Shown here piece by piece: positions 17,863 through 27,555 of a DNA stretch of 64,000 nt. Each line of letters starts with the position of its first letter. Position 1 is the first letter of the stretch. The DNA comes from Serratia sp. UGAL515B_01 (lineage in GTDB: Bacteria > Pseudomonadota > Gammaproteobacteria > Enterobacterales > Enterobacteriaceae): contig NZ_CP109901.1 in the NCBI RefSeq assembly GCF_033095805.1, forward strand, positions 992,001-1,056,000, given 5' to 3'. The notes under the pieces were generated by a model, which saw only the letters and a program-made list of their open reading frames with translations, did not search any database and was not told where the DNA came from. Both the position numbers and the translations under genes were made by a program.

Positions 17863-18133
17863 CTAGGCTGTGTCCCTTAACTGTCCGTGGTGCCGTCGCA
17901 GACCCAAAAGCCTGTTATCAAGGCGGAGGGTGAAGAGCAGAGTGGCCCTCTGTTCAAGCCCGACAACACAGAGAATGGGCTTTTGGGGCGCGGCCCTACG
18001 GGCTGATGCCATTGGCGTGCATTGCTGCGTTGTTCGCCGCTTATTGGGTCTACCCAACCTCGCGGCTCACGCCTTGCTCTGCGCGCAAATGACCGCCAGC
18101 GGCGCTCGCGTAAAGTTAAGGGACACAGCCTAG
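17863..18133 (+). mobile_element. MITE-like element, intact reference copy
   Basis: 271 bp with perfect 20-bp terminal inverted repeats, CTAGGCTGTGTCCCTTAACT and its exact complement. The outermost CTAG on both sides fits the YTAR target duplication known for IS5-type insertion sequences, or may be part of the repeat. No transposase fits inside, so movement would need a transposase in trans. It separates galR from the omrA-aas region. Six other related pieces occur in this window. Confidence 0.85.
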
Positions 18134-18177
18134 AGCACTATTCTTTTTATGGGGTGTTATTAGCGTTTTATACTCCT

Positions 18178-18288
18178 CATACCTCAAGTTGCATGTGTGT
18201 TGGCTTTCCTCATTCACCCCAGTCACTTACTTGAGTAAGCTCCTAGGGATTCGTTGCGTTGCCGCCTTCCTGCAACTCTAATTATGTT
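18178..18288. repeat. ERIC element
   Basis: Contains the enterobacterial repetitive intergenic consensus core: CACCCCAGTCACTTACTT followed by AGTAAGCTCCTAGGGATTC, the sites used by the classical ERIC2 and ERIC1R primers, here with a few changes. Outer arms CTCAAGTTGCA and TGCAACTCTAATTAT pair. ERICs are non-coding imperfect palindromes of about 127 bp in enterobacteria. Confidence 0.85.
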
Positions 18289-18405
18289 GTTAACGGAAAG
18301 CGCTTATTTCAGAAAAAGAAGTTCCACACCGCTGGTTACACTTTGCGCCTGACTGTTGCGATTAGCCGCTGGTATGTATTTAGTGTTGCAAGGTACATTG
18401 AGAGT

Positions 18406-18497
18406 CCCAGAGGTATTGATTGGTGAGAAATCAGCATACTCTGTATGTTGAACTATTTTCACTTGCACCAACCTACGCGGAAGCGTAGGTTTTTTTT
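18406..18497 (+). ncRNA. omrA: OmrA/OmrB-type small RNA
   Basis: Begins CCCAGAGGTATTGATTGGTG, the conserved 5' seed of OmrA/OmrB, and ends with CTTGCACCAACC plus the terminator CTACGC-GGAA-GCGTAG followed by nine T. The position between galR and aas is the same as in E. coli, where omrA and omrB are tandem; only one copy is seen here. Family knowledge: OmpR-activated, Hfq-dependent repressor of outer-membrane protein mRNAs (cirA, ompT, csgD, ompR). The upstream GGTTACACTTTG could be an OmpR site (inference). Confidence 0.88.
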
Positions 18498-18561
18498 TGC
18501 CTGTCATATAGTATCCTTCCCTCCACAATAAAAGAGACTATTAAGCCCGAGGGAGAGTGGG

Positions 18562-20715
18562 ATGATATTTTCTGCGTTACGTGCCCTGATGCGTTTGTTG
18601 TTCCGTGTACGTCTTGAAGGTGATACCCAGCATTTTGAACAACAGAAACTGTTGATTACCCCTAATCACGTCTCTTTCATTGATGGCGTGCTGTTGGCGC
18701 TATTTTTGCCGATAAAACCGGTTTTCGCCGTTTATTCCAGCATTTCAGAGCGCTGGTTCATACGTTGGCTGAAACCGTATATTGATTTTGTTTTTTTAGA
18801 TCCGACCAAGCCAATGGCCATCAAGCATTTGGTGCGTTTGGTTGAACAAGGGCAGCCAGTGGTCGTCTTTCCGGAAGGGCGAATTACGGTGACCGGCTCA
18901 CTGATGAAGATCTATGATGGTGCAGCGTTTGTGGCAGCTAAATCTGGCGCGGCAATTGTACCGATCCGCATTGATGGCCCTGAGTTTAGCCCGTTTGGCC
19001 GTATGGCCGGGGTGTTTAAAATCCGCGCTTTCCCACCAATCACTATCACCATCCTGCCCGCCACCCATCTGGCGATGCCTGATGCACCAAGAGCCCGAGA
19101 GCGCCGTATGCTGGCAGGCGATCGGCTGCACCAGATCATGATGTATGCGCGCATGGAGAGCCTTAAACCGCAAACCCTATTCAGTGCATTATTGGCTGCA
19201 CAACGCCGCTACGGTCGTTTTAAACCTTGTATTGAAGATATTACATTCAAGGAAGACAGCTACCAAGTGCTGCTCAAGAAAGCGTTAGGCGTCAGCCGTA
19301 TTCTGCAGCGTTTTACCGCACAGGGTGAGCATGTTGGTATGCTGTTGCCCAATGCCACTATTACCGTTGCCGCTATTTTTGGTGCCTCATTGAGTGGTCG
19401 TATCCCTGCAATGCTCAATTATACCGCTGGTGCAAATGGGCTTAAGGCTGCAATAACTGCAGCGACCATTAAGACCATCGTGACTTCACGTCAGTTTCTT
19501 GAAAAAGGCAAGCTCACCCACCTGCCGGAGCAGGTTACGCAAGCTAACTGGGTGTATCTGGAGGATCTCAAGGATACCGTTACCTTGCAGGACAAACTAT
19601 GGATCCTGCGTCACCTGTTTCAGCCAGAACGGGCGATGGTAGCTCAACAGCCTGAGGATGCAGCTCTGATCCTGTTTACGTCCGGTTCGGAAGGCGCGCC
19701 GAAAGGCGTGGTTCATTCCCATGCCAGTTTGCTGGCGAATGTGGAGCAGATCCGCACCATTGCTGACTTTACACCGCGCGATCGCTTTATGTCCGCTTTA
19801 CCCTTATTCCACTCTTTCGGTCTGACGGTGGGGTTGATTACGCCTTTGATGACCGGTAGCCGTGTTTTCCTTTACCCAAGTCCACTGCATTACCGCATCG
19901 TTCCTGAACTGGTGTATGACCGTAACTGTACTGTGTTGTTTGGTACCGCCACCTTTCTCAATAACTATGCCCGCTTTGCCCAGCCTTATGATTTTGCGCG
20001 CCTTCGTTATGTGGTTGCCGGAGCGGAAAAGCTGGCCGAGAGCACCAAACAGACCTATCAGGACAAATACGGTATCCGTATTCTGGAAGGTTATGGAGTA
20101 ACAGAATGTGCCCCGGTGGTCTCGATTAACGTTCCACTGGCTGCGAAAGTTGGCACCGTTGGGCGGATCATGCCGGGGATGGAAGCACGATTGATAACGG
20201 TACCAGGCATTGCTAACGCTGGCCGCCTGCAGTTGAAAGGCCCGAATATCATGAAGGGCTATTTGCGTGTGGAAAGACCGGGACAATTGGAATTACCGGC
20301 TGCTGAAGATGAAAATGGAACACTGCAGGCGGGTTGGTATGACACGGGGGATATTGTTTCCTTTGACGAACAGGGTTACTGCACCATCCGTGGCCGAGTG
20401 AAACGCTTTGCCAAGTTGGCAGGGGAGATGGTCTCGCTGGAAAGCGTGGAGCTACTGGCACAGTTTTTGGCACCTGAAGGGATGCATGCAGCAACGGTGA
20501 AGGGCGACAGTAATAGAGGTGAAGCGTTAGTCTTGTTCACCAGCGATGCCAGCATTACCCGCGAAGCTCTGCTACGAGTGGCGCGTGAACAGGGTAGCCC
20601 TGAGTTGGCAGTACCTCGCGATATTCGGCTGGTCAAAGCGCTACCGCTCCTTGGCAGTGGTAAACCTGATTTCGTTGCTTTACGTCAAATGGCTGAACAG
20701 CCGGAGAGCACTTAA
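18562..20715 (+). CDS. aas: Bifunctional acyl-ACP synthetase / 2-acyl-GPE acyltransferase
   Basis: 717 residues (E. coli 719). The N-terminal PlsC-type acyltransferase has NHVSFID (His36, Asp41) and [10 protein letters not shown]. The C-terminal acyl-ACP synthetase has the AMP-binding motif [12 protein letters not shown] and [10 protein letters not shown]. It re-acylates 2-acylglycerophosphoethanolamine at the inner membrane using acyl-ACP it makes itself. The downstream lplT stop/start overlap (TAATG) couples it to the lysophospholipid flippase. Confidence 0.96.
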   Translation: MIFSALRALMRLLFRVRLEGDTQHFEQQKLLITPNHVSFIDGVLLALFLPIKPVFAVYSSISERWFIRWLKPYIDFVFLDPTKPMAIKHLVRLVEQGQPVVVFPEGRITVTGSLMKIYDGAAFVAAKSGAAIVPIRIDGPEFSPFGRMAGVFKIRAFPPITITILPATHLAMPDAPRARERRMLAGDRLHQIMMYARMESLKPQTLFSALLAAQRRYGRFKPCIEDITFKEDSYQVLLKKALGVSRILQRFTAQGEHVGMLLPNATITVAAIFGASLSGRIPAMLNYTAGANGLKAAITAATIKTIVTSRQFLEKGKLTHLPEQVTQANWVYLEDLKDTVTLQDKLWILRHLFQPERAMVAQQPEDAALILFTSGSEGAPKGVVHSHASLLANVEQIRTIADFTPRDRFMSALPLFHSFGLTVGLITPLMTGSRVFLYPSPLHYRIVPELVYDRNCTVLFGTATFLNNYARFAQPYDFARLRYVVAGAEKLAESTKQTYQDKYGIRILEGYGVTECAPVVSINVPLAAKVGTVGRIMPGMEARLITVPGIANAGRLQLKGPNIMKGYLRVERPGQLELPAAEDENGTLQAGWYDTGDIVSFDEQGYCTIRGRVKRFAKLAGEMVSLESVELLAQFLAPEGMHAATVKGDSNRGEALVLFTSDASITREALLRVAREQGSPELAVPRDIRLVKALPLLGSGKPDFVALRQMAEQPEST

Positions 20716-21902
20716 TGAATGCGACGGATCCTCCTCTGCTGTCACGCACTATGATCGCGGTGATCTGCGCCCAATTTCTCTCGGCATTTGGTGACAATGC
20801 GTTACTGTTTGCCACATTGGCATTGATCAAACAGCAAACGTACCCCGACTGGAGTCAGCCGGTGCTGCAGATGGCCTTTGTGGCGACCTATATTATCTTG
20901 GCTCCCTTTGTCGGGCAGATAGCGGACAGCTTTTCCAAGGGGCGGGTAATGATGGTGGCCAACGGACTCAAGCTTGCCGGAGCATTGGTGATCTGTTTTG
21001 GGCTTAACCCATTCTTCGGTTATAGCCTGGTAGGTATCGGCGCCGCCGCTTATTCTCCTGCGAAATACGGTATTTTGGGGGAAATCACCAGTGGTGAAAA
21101 ACTGGTCAAGGCTAACGGTTTAATGGAAGCGTCTACCATTGCGGCGATCCTTCTCGGCTCGGTTGCGGGCGGCCTGCTGGCAGACTGGCAGATTGTCGCG
21201 GCTTTAGCGGTTTGCGCATTGGTATATGCGGGCGCGGTGGTTGCCAACCTGTATATCCCGCGTTTGCCTGTAGCCCGCAAGGTATCTTCATGGCGGCCAC
21301 GCGAGATGGGGCGTAGTTTTTTCAACGCTTGTATTCTGCTGTGGCGTGATGGCCAGACACGCTTCTCGCTGATTGGTACTAGCCTGTTCTGGGGGGCTGG
21401 AGTCACGCTACGTTTTTTATTAGTGCTGTGGGTGCCTGTGGCGCTGGGCATTACCGATAACGCTACGCCAACGTTACTTAATGCAATGGTGGCCCTTGGT
21501 ATCGTCCTGGGGGCGGGGGCAGCTGCACGTTTTGTGACGTTGGAAACGGTGAGACGTTGTATGCCTGCCGGAATACTGATTGGCGTTGCTGTGGCGTTTT
21601 TTGCCTTACAAACCAGTATGCTAAATGCGTATGGTGTACTCTTATTGATTGGTATGCTCGGTGGGTTCTTCGTTGTGCCATTGAATGCACTACTGCAAGA
21701 GCGTGGTAAACATTCTGTTGGAGCCGGTAATGCGATTGCCGTGCAGAATTTGGGCGAGAACACGGCCATGCTGCTGATGCTGAGCTTATATTCCCTAGCG
21801 GTTAAATTAAGCGTGCCGGTGATCGGTTTGGGCATAGGTTTTGGCGTGATATTTGCCATGGCTATCGCCGCGTTGTGGCTATCCCAACGCGCTAAAGCTT
21901 GA
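20715..21902 (+). CDS. lplT: Lysophospholipid transporter
   Basis: 395 residues, 12-helix MFS-type membrane protein. It starts within the aas stop codon (TAATG). It follows E. coli LplT ([47 protein letters not shown]). It flips lysophosphatidylethanolamine across the inner membrane so that Aas can re-acylate it. A perfect hairpin follows. Confidence 0.95.
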   Translation: MNATDPPLLSRTMIAVICAQFLSAFGDNALLFATLALIKQQTYPDWSQPVLQMAFVATYIILAPFVGQIADSFSKGRVMMVANGLKLAGALVICFGLNPFFGYSLVGIGAAAYSPAKYGILGEITSGEKLVKANGLMEASTIAAILLGSVAGGLLADWQIVAALAVCALVYAGAVVANLYIPRLPVARKVSSWRPREMGRSFFNACILLWRDGQTRFSLIGTSLFWGAGVTLRFLLVLWVPVALGITDNATPTLLNAMVALGIVLGAGAAARFVTLETVRRCMPAGILIGVAVAFFALQTSMLNAYGVLLLIGMLGGFFVVPLNALLQERGKHSVGAGNAIAVQNLGENTAMLLMLSLYSLAVKLSVPVIGLGIGFGVIFAMAIAALWLSQRAKA

Positions 21903-21905
21903 AAT

Positions 21906-21931
21906 ATCGGGCGCTGTATGCAGCGCCCGAT
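21906..21931. terminator. Bidirectional hairpin between lplT and tas
   Basis: Perfect 11-bp stem ATCGGGCGCTG / CAGCGCCCGAT with a TATG loop, between convergent lplT (ends 21902) and tas (ends 21937). Confidence 0.75.
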
Positions 21932-21936
21932 GGCAT

Positions 21937-22977
21937 TTACGGTGCGGGAATGGTGAAACGGGTATGAATTTCTTCCAGTGCCTGCAACACCTCTGCGCCG
22001 AGCACTACGTTAAAACTGTCGATGTTGGTTTTCAACTGTTCCAAGGTTGTGGCTCCCAGCAGTGTGCTGGCAACGAACGGCTGTTGCCGAACAAAAGCCA
22101 GCGCCATCTGGCAGGGATCGAGATTGTGCTTTTTCGCTAATGCTACGTATTCGGCTATCGCCAACTGGCTCTGCTTGGATGTGTAACGGGTGAAGCGGCT
22201 GAACAGGGTATTACGCGCGCCAGCGGGTTTGGCACCGTTCAGGTATTTACCCGACAGTGTACCGAACGCCAGACTGGAATAGGCCAACAGTTCCACTCCT
22301 TCATGCTGGCTGATCTCGGCAAGGCCGATTTCAAAACTGCGGTTCAGCAAACTGTAGGGATTCTGGATTGACACGATGCGCGGAAGTTCATGTTTTTCCG
22401 CCAGTTGCAGGTAGCGCATCACACCCCATGGGGTTTCGTTAGAAACACCGATGTAGCGGATTTTACCAGCTCGTACCTGCTCGGTCAGTGCTTCCAATGT
22501 TTCCAGTAGCGGAATGGTGGCCTTTTCATCGGTATACTGATAGTTCAACTTACCAAAGCAATTGGTTGAACGTTGTGGCCAATGTAATTGGTAAAGATCA
22601 AGATAATCAGTATTCAGTCGTTTCAGGCTGGTATCTAATGCGTCACGAATATTCTTGCGATCCAGTGCCTGTTGTGGGCGAATGAGGTTATCACTTCCCC
22701 TTATTGGTCCGCTCACCTTGCTCGCTAGCACGATTTTGTCCCGGTTTCCGCGTGCCTTGATCCAACTGCCAATGTATTGCTCTGTCAACCCTTGTGTTTC
22801 TGGGCGAGGTGGCACGGGGTACATTTCTGCGGTATCGATCAGGTTGACGCCAGCGGCCAATGCATAATCCAGTTGTGCGTGGGCATCGGCTTCGCTGTTT
22901 TGTTCGCCAAAGGTCATGGTGCCCAATCCCAGAACGCTCACTTCCAAAGAACTGTGGGGAATTCGGTGGTATTGCAT
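21937..22977 (-). CDS. tas: NADP(H)-dependent aldo-keto reductase Tas
   Basis: 346 residues from ATG 22977 (MQYHRIPHSSLEVSVLGLGTMTFGEQN) with AAGGAAGG 7 nt upstream; the open frame extends 43 codons further without support. AKR residues are visible: Asp/Tyr in NLIDTAEMYPVPPRPET, Lys in LASKVSGP, His in LYQLHWPQR. In E. coli tas is also beside lplT-aas. It was named for suppressing a tyrosine auxotrophy; the physiological substrate is uncertain. Confidence 0.92.
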   Translation of the reverse strand: MQYHRIPHSSLEVSVLGLGTMTFGEQNSEADAHAQLDYALAAGVNLIDTAEMYPVPPRPETQGLTEQYIGSWIKARGNRDKIVLASKVSGPIRGSDNLIRPQQALDRKNIRDALDTSLKRLNTDYLDLYQLHWPQRSTNCFGKLNYQYTDEKATIPLLETLEALTEQVRAGKIRYIGVSNETPWGVMRYLQLAEKHELPRIVSIQNPYSLLNRSFEIGLAEISQHEGVELLAYSSLAFGTLSGKYLNGAKPAGARNTLFSRFTRYTSKQSQLAIAEYVALAKKHNLDPCQMALAFVRQQPFVASTLLGATTLEQLKTNIDSFNVVLGAEVLQALEEIHTRFTIPAP

Positions 22978-23279
22978 TAACGGCCTTCCTTCAGTGTTAG
23001 TGCTTACGGGCTCTTCATAGGTTTCGATCACTTCGCTATAGAGATGCCTCGATAAAATAGCAACCAGAGTCGACGGCGTTAAGACGCCCTTATTGACTAT
23101 AACCAAGCAAAGAGCATGGGGAAAGTGGATTGTACACGTTGTTATTCAAGAAGCCGGTGGGCTGCTTTACCTCTCCGGGTGCCGTACCCAGATCCGCTTT
23201 TGGTAGATTGATTAGCCGTATCCTGATGTCATCAGTGGAGAGCGATAAAAATCAGGGCGAAGTGCTCCGCCCCACAATT
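22978..23279. other. Non-coding stretch between tas and ybhB
   Basis: About 300 bp with no gene recognised. It should hold the tas promoter on the minus strand. It is also the junction between genes that in E. coli lie near 64 min (aas-lplT-tas) and near 17 min (ybhB-bio-uvrB-moa). Confidence 0.5.
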
Positions 23280-23762
23280 TTAGCGGTATGTTACGGTCAG
23301 GGTTGTACTGCCCAGGCTATGGAAGTGGATATTGAAACCGACCATCGCGCCGCTGGCCTCTGCATCCACAGGAATACTCTCTACATCTAATGCGTGAACC
23401 GTGAAGTGGTAGCGGTGGCTTTCACCCTGTGGAGGTGCTGCGCCACCGTAACCGGCTTTGCCGAAGTCGGTACGGGTCTGCACTGCACCCGCTGGCAATC
23501 CCGGCTTGCCGGAACCCGCTCCCTGAGGCAGTTCGCGTATATCTGCCGGGATATTGGCAACGACCCAGTGCCACCAGCCTGAGCCAGTAGGGGCATCGGG
23601 ATCGTAAACCGTTATGGCGAAACTCTTGGTGCCTTCAGGCACGCCATCCCAGGCCAGATGAGGGGAAAGATTATCCCCTTGATAACCCATGCCGTTGAAT
23701 ACCTGCCGTTCCGGCATTTTTGCACCATCTTGCAGATCGTTGCTGTACAAACGAAAAGCCAT
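23280..23762 (-). CDS. ybhB: PEBP/YbhB-family Raf-kinase-inhibitor-like protein
   Basis: 160 residues. It matches E. coli YbhB along its length (NGMGYQGDNLSPHLAWDGVP, VYDPDAPTGSGWWHWVVANIP, LQ/VQTRTDFGKAGYGGAAPP, GASGAMVGFNIHFHSLGS-like). The DPDAP, W-H-W and GE-HRY motifs form the phosphatidylethanolamine-binding pocket of the family. The biochemical role in bacteria is unclear. In E. coli ybhB also neighbours bioA. Confidence 0.9.
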   Translation of the reverse strand: MAFRLYSNDLQDGAKMPERQVFNGMGYQGDNLSPHLAWDGVPEGTKSFAITVYDPDAPTGSGWWHWVVANIPADIRELPQGAGSGKPGLPAGAVQTRTDFGKAGYGGAAPPQGESHRYHFTVHALDVESIPVDAEASGAMVGFNIHFHSLGSTTLTVTYR

Positions 23763-23797
23763 AATGACTCCTTGTTGTCTAAAGTAACAGGCCCAGC

Positions 23798-24772
23798 CTA
23801 GTTCGTTTTGCTAGAGAAATACAAGCCCGATAGAGAAGGACGGTTGATTTCTACGGTAATATGCACCAATTCCCGATGAATACTCAGCAACTGCCTTACC
23901 CGCTGGGCTGTGAGCAATGGGTCTGTGCTGCGTAATGCTATTACACAGTGAAATTTCCCCTTACCAATTTGCCCAAGATGCAGATCGGTGATGGTCATTG
24001 TGGATCCTGATTGCGCCAGGACTTCTTTGATCTCTTCAACGACAGGCGTATCCATTTCTGCATCCAACAGGATCTTGCCGGTATCACGCATCAGGCTATA
24101 AGACCAGAGGGCAACCATAATCGCGCCGGCGATCCCCATTAACGGATCAAGCCAACTGGCCCCCCATAGTTTGCCAGCAAACAGGGCGATAATAGCCAGC
24201 ACAGAGGTCGCTGCGTCAGCCATTACATGAATATAGGCCGAGCGGAGGTTGAGATCCTGGTGTTCACCGTGGGAGTGTGTGTGCCCATCGTGATGGTGGC
24301 CATGATCGTGATGATGCCCTCCACGCAGTAGCCAAGCACAAAGTAGATTGACCAGTAACCCCACGGCACCGATGGAAATAGCTTCGTCATAATGAATGGG
24401 GCTGGGGTTGAGCAGACGTTCTGCTGACTGGAATAACATCAATACGGCTATCAATGCTAGCAGTACTGCACTGGTATAACCGGCTAGGATCTCTATTTTC
24501 CAGGTACCCAGACTGAAGCGTCGATCCTGGGCAAATTTGCGTGCTGCGCCATAGGCCAGTACCGATAAGCCGAGAGCCAGCGCATGGGAACTCATATGCC
24601 AGCCATCGGCCAACAGTGCCATGGAGTTAAACCACCATCCCCCCATGATCTCGATGATCATCATGCTTGCGGTGAGTAGGACTGCCCACCGTGTATTTTT
24701 CTCGGCCAATGGGTTACCTTCATCAAAGGCATGACTATGTTCATAGTGGAAAATATGTGCTGAGGAAGTCAT
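23798..24772 (-). CDS. Cation diffusion facilitator (DmeF-like Co/Ni exporter)
   Basis: 324 residues from ATG 24772 (MTSSAHIFHYEHSHAFDEG); upstream in-frame sequence overlaps the regulator gene and is not used. Six helices with metal sites HMSSHA-like (ADGWHMSSH) and HVMADAATS, a His-rich cytoplasmic loop (GGHHHDHGHHHDGHTHSHG), and a C-terminal CDF domain. CDF proteins export divalent metals by proton antiport. The divergent CsoR/RcnR-type regulator suggests cobalt or nickel, as in dmeRF. Its TAG stop lies in a CTAGGCTG motif resembling the MITE end. Confidence 0.87.
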   Translation of the reverse strand: MTSSAHIFHYEHSHAFDEGNPLAEKNTRWAVLLTASMMIIEIMGGWWFNSMALLADGWHMSSHALALGLSVLAYGAARKFAQDRRFSLGTWKIEILAGYTSAVLLALIAVLMLFQSAERLLNPSPIHYDEAISIGAVGLLVNLLCAWLLRGGHHHDHGHHHDGHTHSHGEHQDLNLRSAYIHVMADAATSVLAIIALFAGKLWGASWLDPLMGIAGAIMVALWSYSLMRDTGKILLDAEMDTPVVEEIKEVLAQSGSTMTITDLHLGQIGKGKFHCVIALRSTDPLLTAQRVRQLLSIHRELVHITVEINRPSLSGLYFSSKTN

Positions 24773-24808
24773 GATTATCAATTTCCTGTGAATACTGTTG
24801 AAGTAAAA

Positions 24809-24830
24809 TATACTATACCCCAGTATACTA
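24809..24830. promoter_or_regulatory. Operator between the metal exporter and its regulator
   Basis: TATACTATACCCCAGTATAC-TA: a C-tract flanked by TACTAT/AGTATA arms, the layout of RcnR/FrmR/DmeR operators (TA-rich arms around G or C tracts). It lies in the 79-bp gap between the divergent starts (24772 and 24852), so one site could control both genes. Confidence 0.7.
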
Positions 24831-24851
24831 GATGACAATCGGATGCTGATT

Positions 24852-25127
24852 ATGACCCACACGGTAAAAGATAAAAAGAAACTACTGGCTCGCGTGCGAC
24901 GTATCAAAGGCCAAGCGGAAGCTTTGGAAAGGTCACTGGAACATGGCAACGATTGCTCTGCCATTTTGCAACAGATAGCAGCGGTGCGCGGCGCAGTAAA
25001 TGGTTTGATGGTGCAGGTGCTGGAAGGTCATGTGCGGGAACATCTGGTGGTGGAAAATGCCACGCCGCAGCAGCGCGAGCAGGACGTGGAACAATTGATG
25101 TCAGTATTACGTTCCTACATGAGGTAG
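24852..25127 (+). CDS. CsoR/RcnR-family metal-sensing repressor (DmeR-like)
   Basis: 91 residues from ATG 24852 (MTHTVKDKKKLLARVRRIKGQ). All-helical DUF156 fold with the RcnR-like ligand pattern: His3 near the N-terminus, Cys in NDCSAILQQIAAVRGAVNGLM and His in LEGHVREHL. RcnR and DmeR bind Ni/Co and release the operator of the exporter gene. Closest look-alike by eye is E. coli RcnR. It is divergent from the CDF exporter. Confidence 0.88.
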   Translation: MTHTVKDKKKLLARVRRIKGQAEALERSLEHGNDCSAILQQIAAVRGAVNGLMVQVLEGHVREHLVVENATPQQREQDVEQLMSVLRSYMR

Positions 25128-25152
25128 GCAGATTGGTGACGATCTGCCTACT

Positions 25153-26427
25153 TCATTCAATGGCATCGGCAACGGCAGCAGTCAGACGTGAGAGTTGTTC
25201 TGATGAAATGATATAAGGAGGCATCAGGTAAATCAGTTTACCGAATGGCCGTATCCATACGCCACGCTCGACAAATCTACGTTGTAGCATGGCTACATCC
25301 ACCGGTTGGTGCATTTCTACTACGCCAATCGCGCCTAACACACGGATATCTGCCACACTGGGTAATGTTGCCAGAGGCAACAACTGTTGTTTGAGCTGCG
25401 CCTCAATCGTGGTGACCTGCTGTTGCCAGTGATTTTCTGCCAGTAATGTCAGGCTGGCGCAGGCTACCGCACAGGCTAGTGGGTTAGCCATAAAGGTGGG
25501 GCCGTGCATAAAACAACCGGCAGCGCCGTCACTGATAGTCTCAGCGACATGCCGCGTTGTCAGCGTGGCAGAAAGCGTCATATAACCCCCGGTCAGGGCT
25601 TTACCCAGGCAAAGAATATCCGGCACAACCTCGGCGTGTTCGCAGGCGAACAGTTTACCGGTGCGGCCAAATCCGGTGGCGATCTCGTCGGCAATCAGCA
25701 GTATCTGGTAGCGATCACACAGCTCACGAACGCGTTTGAGATAACTGGGGTGATAGATGCGCATTCCACCTGCACCTTGCACTACTGGCTCAAGGATAAC
25801 GGCGGCAATCTCACTTTGGTGCTGCTCCAAGAGTTCGACAAACGGTGCAATATCCTGTTCGTTCCAGGGTTCCTCAAAGCGGCACTGAGGGGCGGTAGCA
25901 AACAGATGTGGAGCGAGATAGCCCTGATACAGGCTGTGCATGGAGTTATCAGGATCGCACACCGACATTGCGCCGAAAGTATCGCCATGATAACCGTGGC
26001 GTAAGGTCAGAATACGTTGCCGTTTTTCCCCTCGAGACTGCCAGTACTGTAGCGCCATCTTCAATGCCACTTCTACCGCTACCGAGCCTGAATCTGCCAG
26101 AAACACACACTGTAATGCTTCTGGCGTCATCGCTACCAGTTTGCGACACAACTCAATGGCGGCAGGGTGAGTAATACCCCCGAACATAACGTGAGACATC
26201 TTCGTTAACTGTGCCGCTGCCGCCTGATTCAATACCGGATGATTATAACCATGGATGGCAGCCCACCAAGAGGACATCCCGTCGATCATAAGACGACCGT
26301 CAGCCAGCTGTAGCTCAACGCCACTGGCTGAAACCACCGGATAACAAGGTAGTGGGTGGGTCATTGAGGTATAGGGATGCCAAATATGGCGACGATCGAA
26401 TTCCAGATCGTAGGTGGAGAGAGGCAT
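25153..26427 (-). CDS. bioA: Adenosylmethionine-8-amino-7-oxononanoate aminotransferase
   Basis: 424 residues. PLP aminotransferase making 7,8-diaminopelargonic acid from KAPA with SAM as amino donor, a biotin step. Motifs: [16 protein letters not shown] at the start, [42 protein letters not shown] and the Schiff-base Lys276 in [11 protein letters not shown]. Transcribed divergently from bioBFCD across a BirA operator. Confidence 0.96.
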   Translation of the reverse strand: MPLSTYDLEFDRRHIWHPYTSMTHPLPCYPVVSASGVELQLADGRLMIDGMSSWWAAIHGYNHPVLNQAAAAQLTKMSHVMFGGITHPAAIELCRKLVAMTPEALQCVFLADSGSVAVEVALKMALQYWQSRGEKRQRILTLRHGYHGDTFGAMSVCDPDNSMHSLYQGYLAPHLFATAPQCRFEEPWNEQDIAPFVELLEQHQSEIAAVILEPVVQGAGGMRIYHPSYLKRVRELCDRYQILLIADEIATGFGRTGKLFACEHAEVVPDILCLGKALTGGYMTLSATLTTRHVAETISDGAAGCFMHGPTFMANPLACAVACASLTLLAENHWQQQVTTIEAQLKQQLLPLATLPSVADIRVLGAIGVVEMHQPVDVAMLQRRFVERGVWIRPFGKLIYLMPPYIISSEQLSRLTAAVADAIE

Positions 26428-26430
26428 TAA

Positions 26431-26463
26431 TTGTAAACCAAAAATAATAAGAATGGTTGACAG
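26431..26463. promoter_or_regulatory. BirA operator between bioA and bioB
   Basis: TTGTAAACC - 15 bp - GGTTGACAG, matching the BirA consensus TTGTAAACC-N15/16-GGTTTACAA with two changes in the right arm. It lies in the 90-bp gap between the divergent starts, so biotinyl-AMP-bound BirA would shut off both transcripts. Confidence 0.88.
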
Positions 26464-26517
26464 TATAGTCGCAATATTTACACTGACGACACTTTTTTCG
26501 CTTTAGGGATGGGGTAA

Positions 26518-27555
26518 ATGGCCGATCGTATTCATTGGACAGTCGAGCTTGCTCAAACGCTATTTGATAAACCTTTGCTAGAGTTGTTGTTCGAGGCACA
26601 AACCGTTCACCGCCAGCATTTTGACCCGCAGCAGGTACAGATCAGCACGTTATTGTCGATCAAAACCGGTGCCTGCCCGGAAGATTGTAAGTACTGCCCA
26701 CAAAGCTCGCGTTATAAAACCGGCGTTGGATCTGAACGGCTGATGCAGGTAGAACAGGTGCTGGAATCGGCACGCAAGGCCAAAGCTGCAGGTTCAAGCC
26801 GTTTCTGCATGGGGGCCGCGTGGAAAAACCCCCACGAGCGCGATATGCCTTATTTGCAGCAGATGGTGCAGGGCGTTAAAGCGATGGGGATGGAAACCTG
26901 TATGACCTTGGGCTTGTTGGATACCGAACAGGCTGAACGTCTGGCGGAGGCAGGGCTAGATTATTACAACCATAACCTTGATACCTCACCTGAGTTTTAC
27001 AGCAGTATTATCACTACCCGCAGCTATCAGGAACGACTGAATACGCTGGATAATGTGCGTAATGCAGGCATCAAGGTTTGCTCCGGTGGCATCCTCGGCC
27101 TGGGAGAAACGGTACGCGATCGTGCTGGGTTGCTGGTACAACTGGCCAATTTACCCAAACCGCCAGAAAGTGTGCCGATCAATATGCTGGTCAAGGTGAA
27201 GGGGACGCCGTTGGCTAACAATGACGACGTTGACCCGTTTGACTTTATTCGCACTATTGCGATTGCTCGAATTATGATGCCTACATCTTATGTTCGTTTG
27301 TCTGCAGGTCGCGAGCAGATGAGTGAGCAAACTCAGGCCATGTGTTTTATGGCCGGGGCCAACTCCATCTTTTATGGCTGCAAGCTACTGACCACACCAA
27401 ATCCAGAGGAAGACCAGGATCGGCAGTTATTCCGCAAGCTGGGGTTAAATCCTCAACGGACCGCGATCGAGCAAGGCGATGTTCAACAGCAACAGATACT
27501 GACCGAAAGGTTGCTTCATAGCGATACTGACGCGTTTTATAACGCGGCACCGTAA
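26518..27555 (+). CDS. bioB: Biotin synthase
   Basis: 345 residues. Radical-SAM enzyme inserting sulfur into dethiobiotin. The [4Fe-4S] motif is Cys53-x3-Cys57-x2-Cys60 in [10 protein letters not shown], as in E. coli. Further conserved parts: [23 protein letters not shown] and RLSAGR near the C-terminus for the second cluster. First gene of bioBFCD; its stop overlaps the bioF start (TAATG). Confidence 0.97.
   Translation: MADRIHWTVELAQTLFDKPLLELLFEAQTVHRQHFDPQQVQISTLLSIKTGACPEDCKYCPQSSRYKTGVGSERLMQVEQVLESARKAKAAGSSRFCMGAAWKNPHERDMPYLQQMVQGVKAMGMETCMTLGLLDTEQAERLAEAGLDYYNHNLDTSPEFYSSIITTRSYQERLNTLDNVRNAGIKVCSGGILGLGETVRDRAGLLVQLANLPKPPESVPINMLVKVKGTPLANNDDVDPFDFIRTIAIARIMMPTSYVRLSAGREQMSEQTQAMCFMAGANSIFYGCKLLTTPNPEEDQDRQLFRKLGLNPQRTAIEQGDVQQQQILTERLLHSDTDAFYNAAP

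Larger units (their letters stand above)
17747..18561. other. galR-aas intergenic region
   Basis: 815 bp holding the GalR operator (17764-17779), the intact MITE-like element (17863-18133), an ERIC repeat (18178-18288), and the OmrA-like sRNA (18406-18497). No protein gene is seen. Confidence 0.8.

Noticed and set aside
21050..21859. 269-codon minus-strand frame opposite lplT
   Set aside because: Antisense shadow of a well-supported gene with clear LplT identity.
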